Shown here one piece after another: positions 7,506 to 16,901 of a stretch of 64,000 nucleotides of DNA. The stretch comes from Lachnospiraceae bacterium. Its GTDB lineage: Bacteria > Bacillota > Clostridia > Lachnospirales > Lachnospiraceae. Position numbers and translations under genes: made by a program. The notes below the pieces were generated by a model. That model had not been told where the DNA came from and ran no database searches. It saw only the letters and a list, made by a program, of their open reading frames with translations. The stretch's first letter is position 1. Each line of letters starts with the position of its first letter. The stretch lies in contig JAFTPP010000025.1 in NCBI GenBank assembly GCA_017463255.1, positions 16,557 through 80,556 of the forward strand. The letters run 5' to 3'.

Positions 7506-9149
7506 ATGACAAAGAAAAGATTAGGAATGCTGGCTTTAGTAGCGGTCATCGTTGCTTTGGCTGTGGTAACTTTCTTGAATCCGGTAGAAGCCGGTGAAGG
7601 TTACGCACCAAAGGTTTATTCTACTGTACTGGCATTGTTGCCGCCGGTTATTGCAATTGGTCTGGCATTAATTACCAAGGAAGTATATACTTCTTTGTTC
7701 ACAGGTATCGTAACAGGTGCGCTGTTGTATTCTAACTTTAACTTAGAGGTAATGCTTAATACCATGATGTTTAACGAAGACGGTGGTATGGTATATAAGC
7801 TTGCGGATAGTTGGAACGTGGGTATTTTAATTTTCCTTGTTATCTTAGGAATTTTAGTTGCCATGTTAAATAAAGCAGGCGGTTCGGCAGCATTTGGCCG
7901 TTGGGCTTCTTCGCATATTAAGTCAAGAATCGGTGCCCAGCTTGCTACAATGGTTCTTGGTGTATTAATTTTTGTAGATGATTATTTTAACTGCCTTACA
8001 GTTGGTAGTGTTATGCGTCCGGTAACTGACAGACATAATGTATCGCGTGCAAAGTTATCTTACTTAATTGATGCGACAGCTGCTCCGGTATGTATTATTG
8101 CACCAATCAGCTCATGGGCAGCAGCAGTAACATCTTCTGTTCCGGAAGATTCGGGAATCAATGGTTTTGCTGTATTTTTACAGACAATTCCTTATAACTT
8201 ATATGCTATTTTAACTCTTGTAATGGTAATTGCCATTGTAGTACTCAAGGTTGATTTTGGACCAATGAAGAAGCATGAGACGAACGCGATTGCAGGCGAT
8301 TTGTTTACTACGGGTGCAAGTGCAGAAGCTGCCACACAGGAAGAATTGGGAAGTCCAAAGGCAAAAGTAATAGATCTTGTAGTTCCGGTTATTGTGTTAA
8401 TTGCAACTTGCGTTTTGGGTATGGTTTACACAGGCGGCTTCTTTGATGGTGTTGATTTCATCCAGGCATTTGCTGATTCTGACGCTTCCATGGGACTTGT
8501 TATCGGCGGTATTATTACATTAATCTTTACATTTATCTACATGATGATGAGAGATGTATTAACCTTTAAAGAGTTTGCAGACTGTATTCCGGAAGGATTT
8601 AAGGCAATGGTTGCACCAATCCTTATTTTAACTCTTGCTTGGACACTTTCAGGTATGACAAATCTTCTCGGCGCAGATGTATTTGTGGCTGATTTGGTTG
8701 GTGGTTCGGCTAGTGCATTCCAGGGATTCCTTCCGATTATTGTATTTGCAATTGCAGCGTTGCTTGCTTTTGCAACAGGTACAAGCTGGGGTACTTTTGG
8801 TATCCTGATTCCGATTGTAATCGGCGTGTTCCCTTCAGGACAGATGATGGTTATCTCAATTGCAGCTTGCCTTGCAGGTGCGGTGGCCGGAGATCACTGC
8901 TCCCCAATTTCTGATACTACGATTATGGCAAGTGCCGGTGGACAGTGCAATCACGTAAATCATGTTGCAACACAGCTTCCATACGTAATTTTAGTTTCCG
9001 TTATCTGCTGCGTGGGCTATGCGATTATAGGTGTATTCAATGCAATCGGATTATTAAGCATTGCTTGGCTTTCACTTCCAATCAGTATTGTTATTTTGGT
9101 AGCAGCATTATTGGTAATCAGAACAAAATCAGGCGGAAAATGTGAATAG
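7506..9149 (+). CDS. NhaC family Na+/H+ antiporter
   Basis: The 547-aa integral membrane protein has about 11-13 hydrophobic segments and NhaC signatures: TKEVYTSLFTGIVTGALL, VDDYFNCLTVGSVM, ATAAPVCIIAPISSWAAA, and near the C-terminus FATGTSWGTFGILIPIVIG plus AGDHCSPISDTTIMASAG. These proteins exchange Na+ (or an organic ion such as malate or arginine) for H+ across the membrane; the exact ion cannot be told. ATG 7506 follows GAGGG; the in-frame ATG at 7482 has no ribosome site. A separate transcript is likely, since a hairpin terminator follows at 9181. Confidence 0.88.
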   Translation: MTKKRLGMLALVAVIVALAVVTFLNPVEAGEGYAPKVYSTVLALLPPVIAIGLALITKEVYTSLFTGIVTGALLYSNFNLEVMLNTMMFNEDGGMVYKLADSWNVGILIFLVILGILVAMLNKAGGSAAFGRWASSHIKSRIGAQLATMVLGVLIFVDDYFNCLTVGSVMRPVTDRHNVSRAKLSYLIDATAAPVCIIAPISSWAAAVTSSVPEDSGINGFAVFLQTIPYNLYAILTLVMVIAIVVLKVDFGPMKKHETNAIAGDLFTTGASAEAATQEELGSPKAKVIDLVVPVIVLIATCVLGMVYTGGFFDGVDFIQAFADSDASMGLVIGGIITLIFTFIYMMMRDVLTFKEFADCIPEGFKAMVAPILILTLAWTLSGMTNLLGADVFVADLVGGSASAFQGFLPIIVFAIAALLAFATGTSWGTFGILIPIVIGVFPSGQMMVISIAACLAGAVAGDHCSPISDTTIMASAGGQCNHVNHVATQLPYVILVSVICCVGYAIIGVFNAIGLLSIAWLSLPISIVILVAALLVIRTKSGGKCE

Positions 9150-9180
9150 TTTTTCACGATACTAATAAAAAGATAAAGAT

Positions 9181-9225
9181 ACCCTTCTTAGTGCAAAATG
9201 ATTTGTACTAAGAAGGGTTATTTTG
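9181..9225 (+). terminator. Rho-independent terminator after the NhaC gene
   Basis: ACCCTTCTTAGT (9181-9192) pairs perfectly with ACTAAGAAGGGT (9207-9218), followed by a T-rich run. Confidence 0.8.
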
Positions 9226-9255
9226 TTTACAAACAAGCCGGAAATAGAGTAGAAT
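9226..9255 (+). promoter_or_regulatory. Likely promoter of nagA
   Basis: TTTACA (9226-9231), an 18-nt spacer and TAGAAT (9250-9255) lie just after the NhaC terminator and 35 nt before the nagA start. Confidence 0.45.
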
Positions 9256-9289
9256 AAATACGGGTATGCAAATTGATGGGAGGTATATT

Positions 9290-10468
9290 ATGCTGATTCA
9301 AAACGGGTTTATTGTGGACGGTATTAACCGTCAGGTAATGCGGGGGAATGTTTTCATCCAAAAAAATAAAATCAAAGCAATTAATTATAGTCAGGGAAAT
9401 GACGGTTTTGATGATGTGATTGATGCTACGGATTGCTATGTTATTCCGGGCTTAATTGATACACATTTCCACGGATGTGTGGGATACGATTTTTGCGATG
9501 CTAATAAAGCAGCGTATCGGAAGATGGAAGAATATCAGTTACAGAACGGTATTACATCAATATTGCCGGCGACTACGACTTTGGCAAAAGAACGTCTTAT
9601 TGATATTTGTAAAGAAGCAGCAGAGTACCATCGTGAATCAGATTGCTTTTTGGGATTGCATTTGGAAGGTCCGTTTTTGGCATCGGATAAGAAGGGAGCA
9701 CAGAATGGGGAGTATCTGTGTGAGCCGGATGTAAACTTATTAACCAAGCTACAGTTAATCAGTGACGGATTAATTCGGATTATAACTATGGCACCTGAAC
9801 TTGCAGGAGCTGTAGATTGTATAGAAAAATATCATAATAGGGCAAGAGAATTATTTGGCAAAGGAAACGAACCCCGGGTTCAGTTTTCTATTGGACATAC
9901 AATGGCAGACTATGATACTGCAGTAGGTGCCATAAAAAAAGGAATGGGACATATTACTCATTTATATAACGGAATGCCTTCGTTTTCTCACCGTAGTCCC
10001 AGTGTAGTGGGTGCGGCTATGGACGAAGGGGCAATGGTGGAACTTATTGCGGATGGAGTACATGTACATGATAGTGTAATCCGGTCCACATTCCGTATGT
10101 TTGGGGAAGGAAGAGTTATTTTAGTCAGCGACAGTATGATGGCAACAGGTATGTCGGATGGGGATTATTCCCTTGGCGGATTGCCTGTTAAAGTAGAAGG
10201 GCGATATGCTACTCTGGAAAACGGAACGCTGGCCGGAAGTGTAACGAATTTATTTGCATGTTTAAAAAATACGGTACAAAGCGGGGTATTGTTACCGGTA
10301 GCAGTCAGAGCGGCAACTTATAATGCAGCTGAAGTGCTTAGAATGGAAAATGTGATTGGAAGTATTGAGACCGGCAAACAGGCAGATATACTGGTTGTTG
10401 AAAAGGCCGGAGAAGGTATGTTGGGGGAAATCCGTCATGTTATCAAAAATGGGGTTAAGGTATATTAA
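9290..10468 (+). CDS. nagA: N-acetylglucosamine-6-phosphate deacetylase
   Basis: The 392-aa amidohydrolase carries the NagA metal and substrate motifs in order: IDTHFHGCVGYDF, GLHLEGPFLA, SIGHTMADY, THLYNGMPSF, ELIADGVHVH and LVSDSMMATGM. It removes acetate from GlcNAc-6-phosphate in the cytosol, feeding glucosamine-6-phosphate to amino-sugar catabolism or wall recycling. GGGAGG precedes ATG 9290 (an earlier in-frame ATG at 9266 lacks a site). No nagB is nearby. Its 3' end overlaps the hybrid kinase gene by 32 nt, an unusual coupling that hints the kinase may be tuned to amino-sugar supply (inference). Confidence 0.93.
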   Translation: MLIQNGFIVDGINRQVMRGNVFIQKNKIKAINYSQGNDGFDDVIDATDCYVIPGLIDTHFHGCVGYDFCDANKAAYRKMEEYQLQNGITSILPATTTLAKERLIDICKEAAEYHRESDCFLGLHLEGPFLASDKKGAQNGEYLCEPDVNLLTKLQLISDGLIRIITMAPELAGAVDCIEKYHNRARELFGKGNEPRVQFSIGHTMADYDTAVGAIKKGMGHITHLYNGMPSFSHRSPSVVGAAMDEGAMVELIADGVHVHDSVIRSTFRMFGEGRVILVSDSMMATGMSDGDYSLGGLPVKVEGRYATLENGTLAGSVTNLFACLKNTVQSGVLLPVAVRAATYNAAEVLRMENVIGSIETGKQADILVVEKAGEGMLGEIRHVIKNGVKVY

Positions 10469-13322
10469 AAGATTATTTTTCTTTGTTGGAATAGTGCTTT
10501 TCTTAAAGAACTGTTCCCATGAAGTTTTTGCTGAAAGTGAAAAAAAGCAGATAGTTAAAATCGGCTATATTGATTACGATGGCTTCATTCAACAGAATGA
10601 AGACGGAAGTTATTCGGGATATGGCGCGGAGTATTTGGAAAGGATTGCTGCCTATACAGATTGGGAATATGAATATTACTATGATACATGGGATAATCAT
10701 ATGAACAATCTGAAGGATGGGACAGTGGATTTTATTTGTCATGCCCAAATAACGGAGGAGCGTTTAAAGGAGTATCTTTTTTCAAAGTATGCGGTAGGGC
10801 AGGAACAGGGTATTTTATATGTGGCAGCAGATGATTATCGTTATTATTATAATGACTATGCGCATTTTGATGGGATGACGATTGCTGCTATGGAGAGTAG
10901 TTACCAGGCAGAATTATTCAAAGAATATGCTGCAGAAAAAGATTTTTCTGTAACTTACCGGTATTGTAACACCAGAGAAGAGTGTTTTGATGCCCTGGAC
11001 AGGGGAGAAGTGGATGGTGTGGTTATCGGTTGTTTTGCTTTGGAACCGGGTTATCGGATTGTGTCCCAATTTGACTCCCAGCCATATTATTTTATGTCGG
11101 GTAAGCAGAATGAGCAGCTTGTGAAAGAAATGGATGCTGCCTTAGGTGAGATTCTTGCCTATAATCCGAATATTAATGATGAATTGTATAAGCAGTATTA
11201 TGGAGGAATTGTTTCTGCGGACTTGATGTTAACCCGCGAAGAAGTGGAATATATTACCGGTGCGGAGTCTATTACCATTGGAATTATGCCAAATCATCAT
11301 CCATATAGTGATGAGGATTCTAATGGTAATGCTTTTGGTATTGTTGTAGATATTATGAAACTGGTTGAAGAAATCAGTGGATTGCAGTTTCAGTATGATT
11401 TGCTGGATGTTGGAATGACCGGTACGGAATACTTAAATGAAAACCCGGACGCATTGCTTGCAGGTATTGATGTGGAAAACCCTGCATACGCAGGGAAAGA
11501 CTATATATTATCAGGACGCTTTTATGGCGGAGAGATGACTCTGGCAGGAAAAAGTGGTGTCAGCTATGATTTTGGGGACCAGGATAAGACTTATGTTGTA
11601 GCCTATATGCAGAATAATACTTCTGTGGAAAACTATGTAAAAAAGAATTATCCTCAGTTTACCTTGTTAAAATGCACGACGGTGAAAGATGGATTGAGTA
11701 AGGTGCTAAGCGGTAAAGCAGATTTTTATGCAGATAGTGTCAATTCGCTTACTCCAATGCTTCAAGATCCTCATTACGAAGATATTGCAGTATTACCCAT
11801 GGTACTGATGCAGGAAAATCTGGGGGTGTGTGCTCATTACAGTAAAGAGAATGTGCTGCTTATGAGCATTATAGATAAGTGTATTGCTACAATTACCAGA
11901 GAACAGATTACCCAGTTTGTTATTAATCATAGCGTAATCCACGGATACGAGATGAGTTTTTGGGATTTGTTGTATAAATTCCGTTATCCCATGTTTTTAA
12001 TTGTCCTATTGATTTTAGCATGTATCGGATTGCTTTTGGCGCATGGTGAACAAAAGAAAAGAGCTTATTTGGAAATAGAACATAAAAATCAGTTGTTAGC
12101 AGATGCAGTATCTCAGGCAGAATACGCCAGTCAGGCTAAGAGCCGGTTTCTTGCCAATGTAAGTCATGAAATCAGAACCCCTATGAATGCCATAGTAGGT
12201 CTTACGGAAATAGCAAAGAGACAGAAGAACGAGCCTACGCAGATAGCAGAGTATTTAGAAAAAATAGATATTTCATCCAAGGTGTTGCTCGGTATTATTA
12301 ATGATGTGTTAGATATGTCTGCCATTGAAAATAATAAGATGAAATTATCCAAGGTTCCCTTTGATTTACGATACATTACCCGGTTTTTAGACACCATTTA
12401 CTCTATTCAGAGTAAAGAAAAGGGCGTAAGTTTTCAGTTGGAAGAAACAGAATTGGGAGATACTTGCTTTTTAGGTGATGGGGTACGCTTGAGCCAGATT
12501 TTGATGAATTTGATTTCTAACGCATGGAAATTTACCCATGCCGGAGGAAAGATTACGGTTTGTGTGAAAGAGGAAGCTAGAGCGAATGGTAAAGTGAATC
12601 TTAGCTTTGTTGTAGAGGATACCGGAGAGGGAATGACGGAAGAAATGAAGTCCCGCCTGTTCCAGCCCTTTGAGCAGGAAAGCGCTCAGACAGCGTATAT
12701 GTACGGAGGTAGCGGACTTGGTTTGTCCATCAGTAAGAACCTTGTGGATATGATGGAGGGAACCATTGAATGTGAATCTACAAAGGGCGTGGGAACCAGA
12801 TTTATTGTGAAGTTAACCCTTGAGGAGGCATCTGAAAGCCAGAGAGAAATGCTTAAAAAGGGTGGCGGTGCCATAAGCATGAATGCAGAAATGACATCAG
12901 GAAAACAGGCAATCAGCTATGATTTTGGAGGAAGAAGAATTCTGGTAGCAGAGGATAATCTGATTAACGCCCAGATTATGCGTGAGCTCTTGCGTATGGT
13001 AAATATAGTGGCCGATGTTGCAAAGGATGGAGAAAAGGCAGTCCAATTATTTGAGAATGCCCCCCAAGGTACATACAGCATGATTTTTATGGATGTTCAG
13101 ATGCCTGTGATGGATGGAATGGAAGCAACCAAAAGAATCAGAAAGAGTACTCATCCGGACGGAGCGGGAATTCCTATTTATGCCATGACTGCTAATGCTT
13201 TTAAGGATGATGTGGAAGCGGTGCTTGCAGCGGGAATGAATGGTCATTTGGCGAAGCCGATTAATACCCAGCTTTTGTATTCTACTATTTATGAAGTGGT
13301 GAAAAAAATAGAAGTATGCTAG
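10437..13322 (+). CDS. Hybrid histidine kinase with two solute-binding sensor domains
   Basis: The 961-aa protein has a signal/anchor segment (about 10-28), two consecutive bacterial solute-binding family-3 domains outside the membrane (about 35-275 and 275-500), a membrane span (about 515-540, MFLIVLLILACIGLLLAHG), a short coiled linker, HisKA with phospho-acceptor His577 (FLANVSHEIRTPMN), HATPase (NLISNAWKF, DTGEGM, GGSGLGLSI) and a C-terminal receiver with Asp886 (MIFMDVQMPVMDGMEA). No output domain is attached, so phosphate must pass to another protein. The start at 10437 follows GGGGGA inside nagA; a much longer in-frame reading from 10356 would add residues before the signal peptide. 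Confidence 0.9.
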   Translation: MLSKMGLRYIKRLFFFVGIVLFLKNCSHEVFAESEKKQIVKIGYIDYDGFIQQNEDGSYSGYGAEYLERIAAYTDWEYEYYYDTWDNHMNNLKDGTVDFICHAQITEERLKEYLFSKYAVGQEQGILYVAADDYRYYYNDYAHFDGMTIAAMESSYQAELFKEYAAEKDFSVTYRYCNTREECFDALDRGEVDGVVIGCFALEPGYRIVSQFDSQPYYFMSGKQNEQLVKEMDAALGEILAYNPNINDELYKQYYGGIVSADLMLTREEVEYITGAESITIGIMPNHHPYSDEDSNGNAFGIVVDIMKLVEEISGLQFQYDLLDVGMTGTEYLNENPDALLAGIDVENPAYAGKDYILSGRFYGGEMTLAGKSGVSYDFGDQDKTYVVAYMQNNTSVENYVKKNYPQFTLLKCTTVKDGLSKVLSGKADFYADSVNSLTPMLQDPHYEDIAVLPMVLMQENLGVCAHYSKENVLLMSIIDKCIATITREQITQFVINHSVIHGYEMSFWDLLYKFRYPMFLIVLLILACIGLLLAHGEQKKRAYLEIEHKNQLLADAVSQAEYASQAKSRFLANVSHEIRTPMNAIVGLTEIAKRQKNEPTQIAEYLEKIDISSKVLLGIINDVLDMSAIENNKMKLSKVPFDLRYITRFLDTIYSIQSKEKGVSFQLEETELGDTCFLGDGVRLSQILMNLISNAWKFTHAGGKITVCVKEEARANGKVNLSFVVEDTGEGMTEEMKSRLFQPFEQESAQTAYMYGGSGLGLSISKNLVDMMEGTIECESTKGVGTRFIVKLTLEEASESQREMLKKGGGAISMNAEMTSGKQAISYDFGGRRILVAEDNLINAQIMRELLRMVNIVADVAKDGEKAVQLFENAPQGTYSMIFMDVQMPVMDGMEATKRIRKSTHPDGAGIPIYAMTANAFKDDVEAVLAAGMNGHLAKPINTQLLYSTIYEVVKKIEVC

Positions 13323-13327
13323 AGAAA

Positions 13328-13362
13328 AGAAAACAGGCTATCAAAGTCTGTTTTCTTTTTTT
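13328..13362 (+). terminator. Terminator after the hybrid kinase
   Basis: GAAAACAG pairs with CTGTTTTC across an 11-nt loop, followed by a T-run. Confidence 0.75.
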
Positions 13363-13373
13363 AAAAAAAAGTG

Positions 13374-13413
13374 TTGCAAATAAATATAATTGTGATATCA
13401 TAATGATATCACA
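13374..13413 (+). promoter_or_regulatory. Promoter with tandem TGATATCA operator
   Basis: TTGCAA (13374-13379) and a -10 such as TATCAT (13396-13401) overlap two identical 8-bp palindromes, TGATATCA at 13393-13400 and 13404-13411. They are 11 bp apart (one helical turn) and embedded in a larger dyad at 13391-13413. Repeated palindromes at one-turn spacing fit binding by a ribbon-helix-helix repressor, and such a protein is encoded at 14508. Confidence 0.6.
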
Positions 13414-13462
13414 CAAGAGCGTGATAAAAAGTGTTAAGTGGGAAAGAAAGAGGTAAGAAGAA

Positions 13463-14503
13463 ATGATTGAAAAAGAATTAAAAGCAAAAAAAGGTATGCC
13501 CATGTTGTTGTTATTCTTAGTATTGTACATAGCAGCAATCGGATTGACAGTGTTTGGAGGTATTTCCATTGACGCTGCATGGAGGTCAAACGAGGATGCT
13601 AAGTTGGTATTAAGTATTGTGTTGGTAGTTATTTGCGGTATTTGGATTTGCATCGGTTGGCTTCCGCTTTTTGGATTAAAGATTTTAAAACCCCAGGAAG
13701 CATTGGTACTTACTTTATTTGGTAAGTACATTGGTACATTAAGAACGGAAGGTTTCTATTATGTGAATCCCTTTGTATCGGCAGTGAATCCTGCGGCGAA
13801 GACTTCTTTACGTCAGAGTGGAGAAACGGAAGCAGAGACTAAAATCGGAAATGCAGCTTTAGGATTAAGTCTCTCGGCAGAGTCATTCAGCAAAAAAATA
13901 TCCTTAAAAGCCATGACTCTTAATAACAGTAAGCAAAAGATTAACGACTGTCTGGGTAATCCTATAGAAATCGGAATTGCAGTTATCTGGCATGTGGAAG
14001 ATACGGCAAAAGCGGTATTTAATGTTGATAATTATAAAGAATTCTTATCACTTCAGTGTGACGCTGCATTGAGAAATATTGTACGTCTTTATCCTTATGA
14101 TGTGGCGCAAAATATAGACACGACAGGGGATGGGCAACCGGATGAAGGATCATTAAGAGGTTCCAGCGAGGTTGTGGCAGAACGTATCCGTAAGGAGATT
14201 CAGGATAGAGTAGGAAATGCAGGACTTATCGTAGATGAAGCCCGTATTACACATCTTGCATATGCTCCGGAAATTGCAGCTGCAATGTTACAGCGCCAGC
14301 AAGCGTCTGCTGTTGTGGATGCACGTAAACTCATTGTTGACGGTGCAGTTGGAATGGTAGAGATGGCCCTTGAGAAATTGAATGAAAAAGAGCTTGTGAA
14401 TCTGGATGAAGAACGTAAAGCGGCAATGGTGTCCAATCTGTTAGTAGTTCTTTGCGGAAATAAGGATGCACAGCCAATTGTAAATTCAGGAAGTTTATAT
14501 TAA
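13463..14503 (+). CDS. SPFH/band-7 domain membrane protein
   Basis: The 346-aa protein has two N-terminal hydrophobic segments (about 14-34 and 50-70), then an SPFH (stomatin/prohibitin/flotillin) domain (about 80-310). Visible features are [28 protein letters not shown], here split by the domain edge, [23 protein letters not shown], and a helical C-terminal part ([26 protein letters not shown]). Family members form membrane-bound oligomers and scaffold other proteins; specific clients are unknown. It is followed 4 nt later by an Arc-type DNA-binding gene, and the pair shares one promoter with a TGATATCA operator. Confidence 0.88.
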   Translation: MIEKELKAKKGMPMLLLFLVLYIAAIGLTVFGGISIDAAWRSNEDAKLVLSIVLVVICGIWICIGWLPLFGLKILKPQEALVLTLFGKYIGTLRTEGFYYVNPFVSAVNPAAKTSLRQSGETEAETKIGNAALGLSLSAESFSKKISLKAMTLNNSKQKINDCLGNPIEIGIAVIWHVEDTAKAVFNVDNYKEFLSLQCDAALRNIVRLYPYDVAQNIDTTGDGQPDEGSLRGSSEVVAERIRKEIQDRVGNAGLIVDEARITHLAYAPEIAAAMLQRQQASAVVDARKLIVDGAVGMVEMALEKLNEKELVNLDEERKAAMVSNLLVVLCGNKDAQPIVNSGSLY

Positions 14504-14507
14504 TAGT

Positions 14508-14711
14508 ATGGCAGAAAAAGAAGAAAAGAAACAGGTTCCCTTAAGATTATCTCCGAAACTATATGCCCAACTTGCCGCGTGGGCAGAAGATGATTTTAGG
14601 TCTATTAACGGACAGATTGAATACCTTCTGACAGAATGTGTGAAACAGCGAAAGAAGGATGGGAAATATGTGTCTGAAACCATTGATGAGGGAATAGAAC
14701 TGGATATTTGA
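14508..14711 (+). CDS. Arc-family ribbon-helix-helix DNA-binding protein
   Basis: The 67-aa protein has the Arc/MetJ fold: a short beta strand ([20 protein letters not shown]) followed by helix-turn-helix ([20 protein letters not shown]). The acidic C-terminal tail ends GIELDI. It probably dimerises and binds paired palindromic operators. The adjacent promoter has two TGATATCA sites one helical turn apart, so self-repression of the SPFH operon is the simplest model (inference). No strong ribosome site is seen directly before ATG 14508, which fits translational coupling to the SPFH gene. Confidence 0.82.
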   Translation: MAEKEEKKQVPLRLSPKLYAQLAAWAEDDFRSINGQIEYLLTECVKQRKKDGKYVSETIDEGIELDI

Positions 14712-14730
14712 TTGATGTACAAAAAGATAA

Positions 14731-14764
14731 GTGGGTGTCGGGGGAATCCTGACACTCATTTTTG
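14731..14764 (+). terminator. Terminator after the SPFH/Arc operon
   Basis: GTGGGTGTC pairs with GACACTCAT (two G-T pairs) around a G-rich loop, then a T-run. Confidence 0.7.
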
Positions 14765-14811
14765 CTTGTTAAAGCAGAAATTGTATGCAATTCACATCTA
14801 ATTTTTCCTAT

Positions 14812-14839
14812 TTTCACATTTTGTCTCTTTGGTTATGAT
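14812..14839 (+). promoter_or_regulatory. Likely promoter of the secreted GH5 gene
   Basis: TTTCAC (14812-14817), a 16-nt spacer and TATGAT (14834-14839) lie 50 nt before the start codon. No operator-like dyad stands out. Confidence 0.4.
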
Positions 14840-14892
14840 AATAGTACCTCGATGCAAAGAAGGAATTTTCGGGGAGAAAAGGAGAATAAAAC

Positions 14893-16770
14893 GTGAAAAA
14901 GTTTAGAATGCGTTTATTGAGCATGCTTGTGATGATTGTTCTTGTATTCAGTGTTGTGGCTTGTGGAAAAGATGATGCTGCAGCTGATAAACCGGGCACA
15001 GAACAGGATGCAACAAACACAGGTGACAATGCACAGGATACAGCGGGGGATGACGTAAACGAGAATCAGTCTACAGAAAAGATTGAACATCTTTCTAAGA
15101 ATGGTATTACTACATATGACCATGGTGTGGTAAGAAAAGACTTAACAGCTCTTGAAGTAACCAAGTTAATGGGTAATGGTATTAACCTGGGTAATACTAT
15201 GGAAGCTTACGGAAGAAGTGAATACGGCGTTGGTGCTGATGTATCTTCTTACGAAACCTTCTGGGGACAGCCTATTACTACACAGGAAATGATTACTTCC
15301 ATGAAGGAAGCAGGATTTACAGCTCTTCGTATTCCGATAGCATGGACCAATGCTATGAATTTTGAAAGCGGAGATTATACAATCGGCGAAGATTACTTAA
15401 ACCGTGTAGAAGAGATTATTAACTATGCTTTAAATGAAGATATGTATGTAATCATCAACGACCACTGGGATGGCGGATGGTGGGGAATGTTTGGTTCCGC
15501 ATCAGAGGAAACACGTAATGCAGCTATGGAGCTTTACACATCTATGTGGAAGCAGATTGCAGAACGCTACGCTGAATACTCAGATTACTTAATTTTCGAG
15601 TCAGCTAACGAAGAATTGGGTAACAGATTAAATGATACTGATATCGCAAAGGATTCAGGTACACTTGATAAAGATCAGTGTTATGAAACATTACATAAGA
15701 TTAATCAGGCATTTGTTGATACAGTAAGAGGTACAGGCGGAAACAACGCTTACCGTTTCCTTCTTATTGCAGGTTCAGATACCAATATTAACGACACATG
15801 TGATAACAGATACATTATGCCTACAGATACTGTAGAAGATAAGTTGCTCGTTTCTGTTCATTACTATGATCCTTCAGGATACTGTATGCAGACAGCACTT
15901 GCAAGCTGGGGTAATGAAGACCAGTATGATGAAATGAACAACATGCTCAGAAAAATGTCTATGTTTACAGCACAGGGATATGGTGTAGTTATCGGTGAAT
16001 ATGGCGCATTCCCACAGGATGGTAAATTAAAAGAAGGCGCTATGGAATATTATACCAACTTCTTAGCAAACTGTGACCAGTACAATTTCGTTCCAATGCT
16101 TTGGGATACCAATAACTTATTTAAGAAAGACGGAACAGGATTCTGGGATGAAGAGTTAGCCCAGTTATATCTTGATCATAGCTATGCAGCTCAGGCTGAT
16201 ATTTCAGATGCTGATTTAGTAGCAGCTTCTAAAGCAACAAAAGAAGACTTAAAAGCTCATGCAACAGGTGCTTATTCATTACCTGAAGATGAATGTATGG
16301 CTTGGATTATGTATACAAGTGGTGACTGGGGAATCCAGCACAGTGTAGGTGATATCTATGATCCTACACAGAGTTCTGTGGGTGTTGTAGCAACAGACGT
16401 ACCGATTACAGGTGCAGGAACTTATACTGTAGCACTTGACTTTACAGGTACAGGAGCAGGTTATGCCAACGGATTAACTTTCTCAGCTATCGGTATTGAT
16501 AACGGTGAAGCAAACTTCCCGGGATATTATATTGATATTACAAAGATTGTAATTAATGGTCAGGAAGTTAATATGACTGCAAAAGCGTTTACAACTTCTG
16601 ATGATCAGAGCTGTACACGTGTAAATCTTTACAACGCATGGGTAACTAAAGTGCCGGATTCAGCACGTTGTTTGGATGGTGACGTTAGTGCAGTAAGCCC
16701 ATGTATTATCGACGTTAACGTAGGTAATGTGGAAACTCTTGAAGTAACCTTTGACTATGTTGCACCATAA
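14893..16770 (+). CDS. Secreted lipoprotein GH5 endo-glucanase with C-terminal module
   Basis: The 625-aa protein has a lipoprotein signal peptide (lipobox VVAC, Cys24), an acidic low-complexity linker (about 25-60), and a GH5 TIM barrel (about 75-430). Visible GH5 parts are LGNTMEAYGR, FTALRIPIAWTNAMNF, a NDHWDGGWWG segment, the acid/base in FESANEELG (about 240; the usual NEP is NEE here) and the nucleophile in VVIGEYGAF (about 368). Residues about 462-625 form a separate beta-rich module, unrecognised but probably carbohydrate-binding. Expected role: cutting beta-1,4-glucan, xyloglucan or mannan at the cell surface. GGAGAA precedes GTG-free ATG 14893. Confidence 0.88.
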   Translation: MKKFRMRLLSMLVMIVLVFSVVACGKDDAAADKPGTEQDATNTGDNAQDTAGDDVNENQSTEKIEHLSKNGITTYDHGVVRKDLTALEVTKLMGNGINLGNTMEAYGRSEYGVGADVSSYETFWGQPITTQEMITSMKEAGFTALRIPIAWTNAMNFESGDYTIGEDYLNRVEEIINYALNEDMYVIINDHWDGGWWGMFGSASEETRNAAMELYTSMWKQIAERYAEYSDYLIFESANEELGNRLNDTDIAKDSGTLDKDQCYETLHKINQAFVDTVRGTGGNNAYRFLLIAGSDTNINDTCDNRYIMPTDTVEDKLLVSVHYYDPSGYCMQTALASWGNEDQYDEMNNMLRKMSMFTAQGYGVVIGEYGAFPQDGKLKEGAMEYYTNFLANCDQYNFVPMLWDTNNLFKKDGTGFWDEELAQLYLDHSYAAQADISDADLVAASKATKEDLKAHATGAYSLPEDECMAWIMYTSGDWGIQHSVGDIYDPTQSSVGVVATDVPITGAGTYTVALDFTGTGAGYANGLTFSAIGIDNGEANFPGYYIDITKIVINGQEVNMTAKAFTTSDDQSCTRVNLYNAWVTKVPDSARCLDGDVSAVSPCIIDVNVGNVETLEVTFDYVAP

Positions 16771-16789
16771 TTAAGAAATAAGTTTTATG

Positions 16790-16824
16790 ATAAGCGGTTG
16801 TCACTGTGGCAGCCGCTTATTTTT
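16790..16824 (+). terminator. Terminator after the GH5 gene
   Basis: ATAAGCGGTTG (16790-16800) pairs with CAGCCGCTTAT (16810-16820), followed by TTTTTG. Confidence 0.85.
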
Positions 16825-16901
16825 GTGCGTGACCATGGGAATTGCGTATGATATACTAAAAAGGTAATGGGGATTACAATACTTATGAGGGAGCGCCTAT
16901 A

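Noticed and set aside
13285..13731. 148-aa minus-strand ORF over the SPFH promoter
   Set aside because: It overlaps an intergenic terminator, an operator and the SPFH start, and shows no family features.
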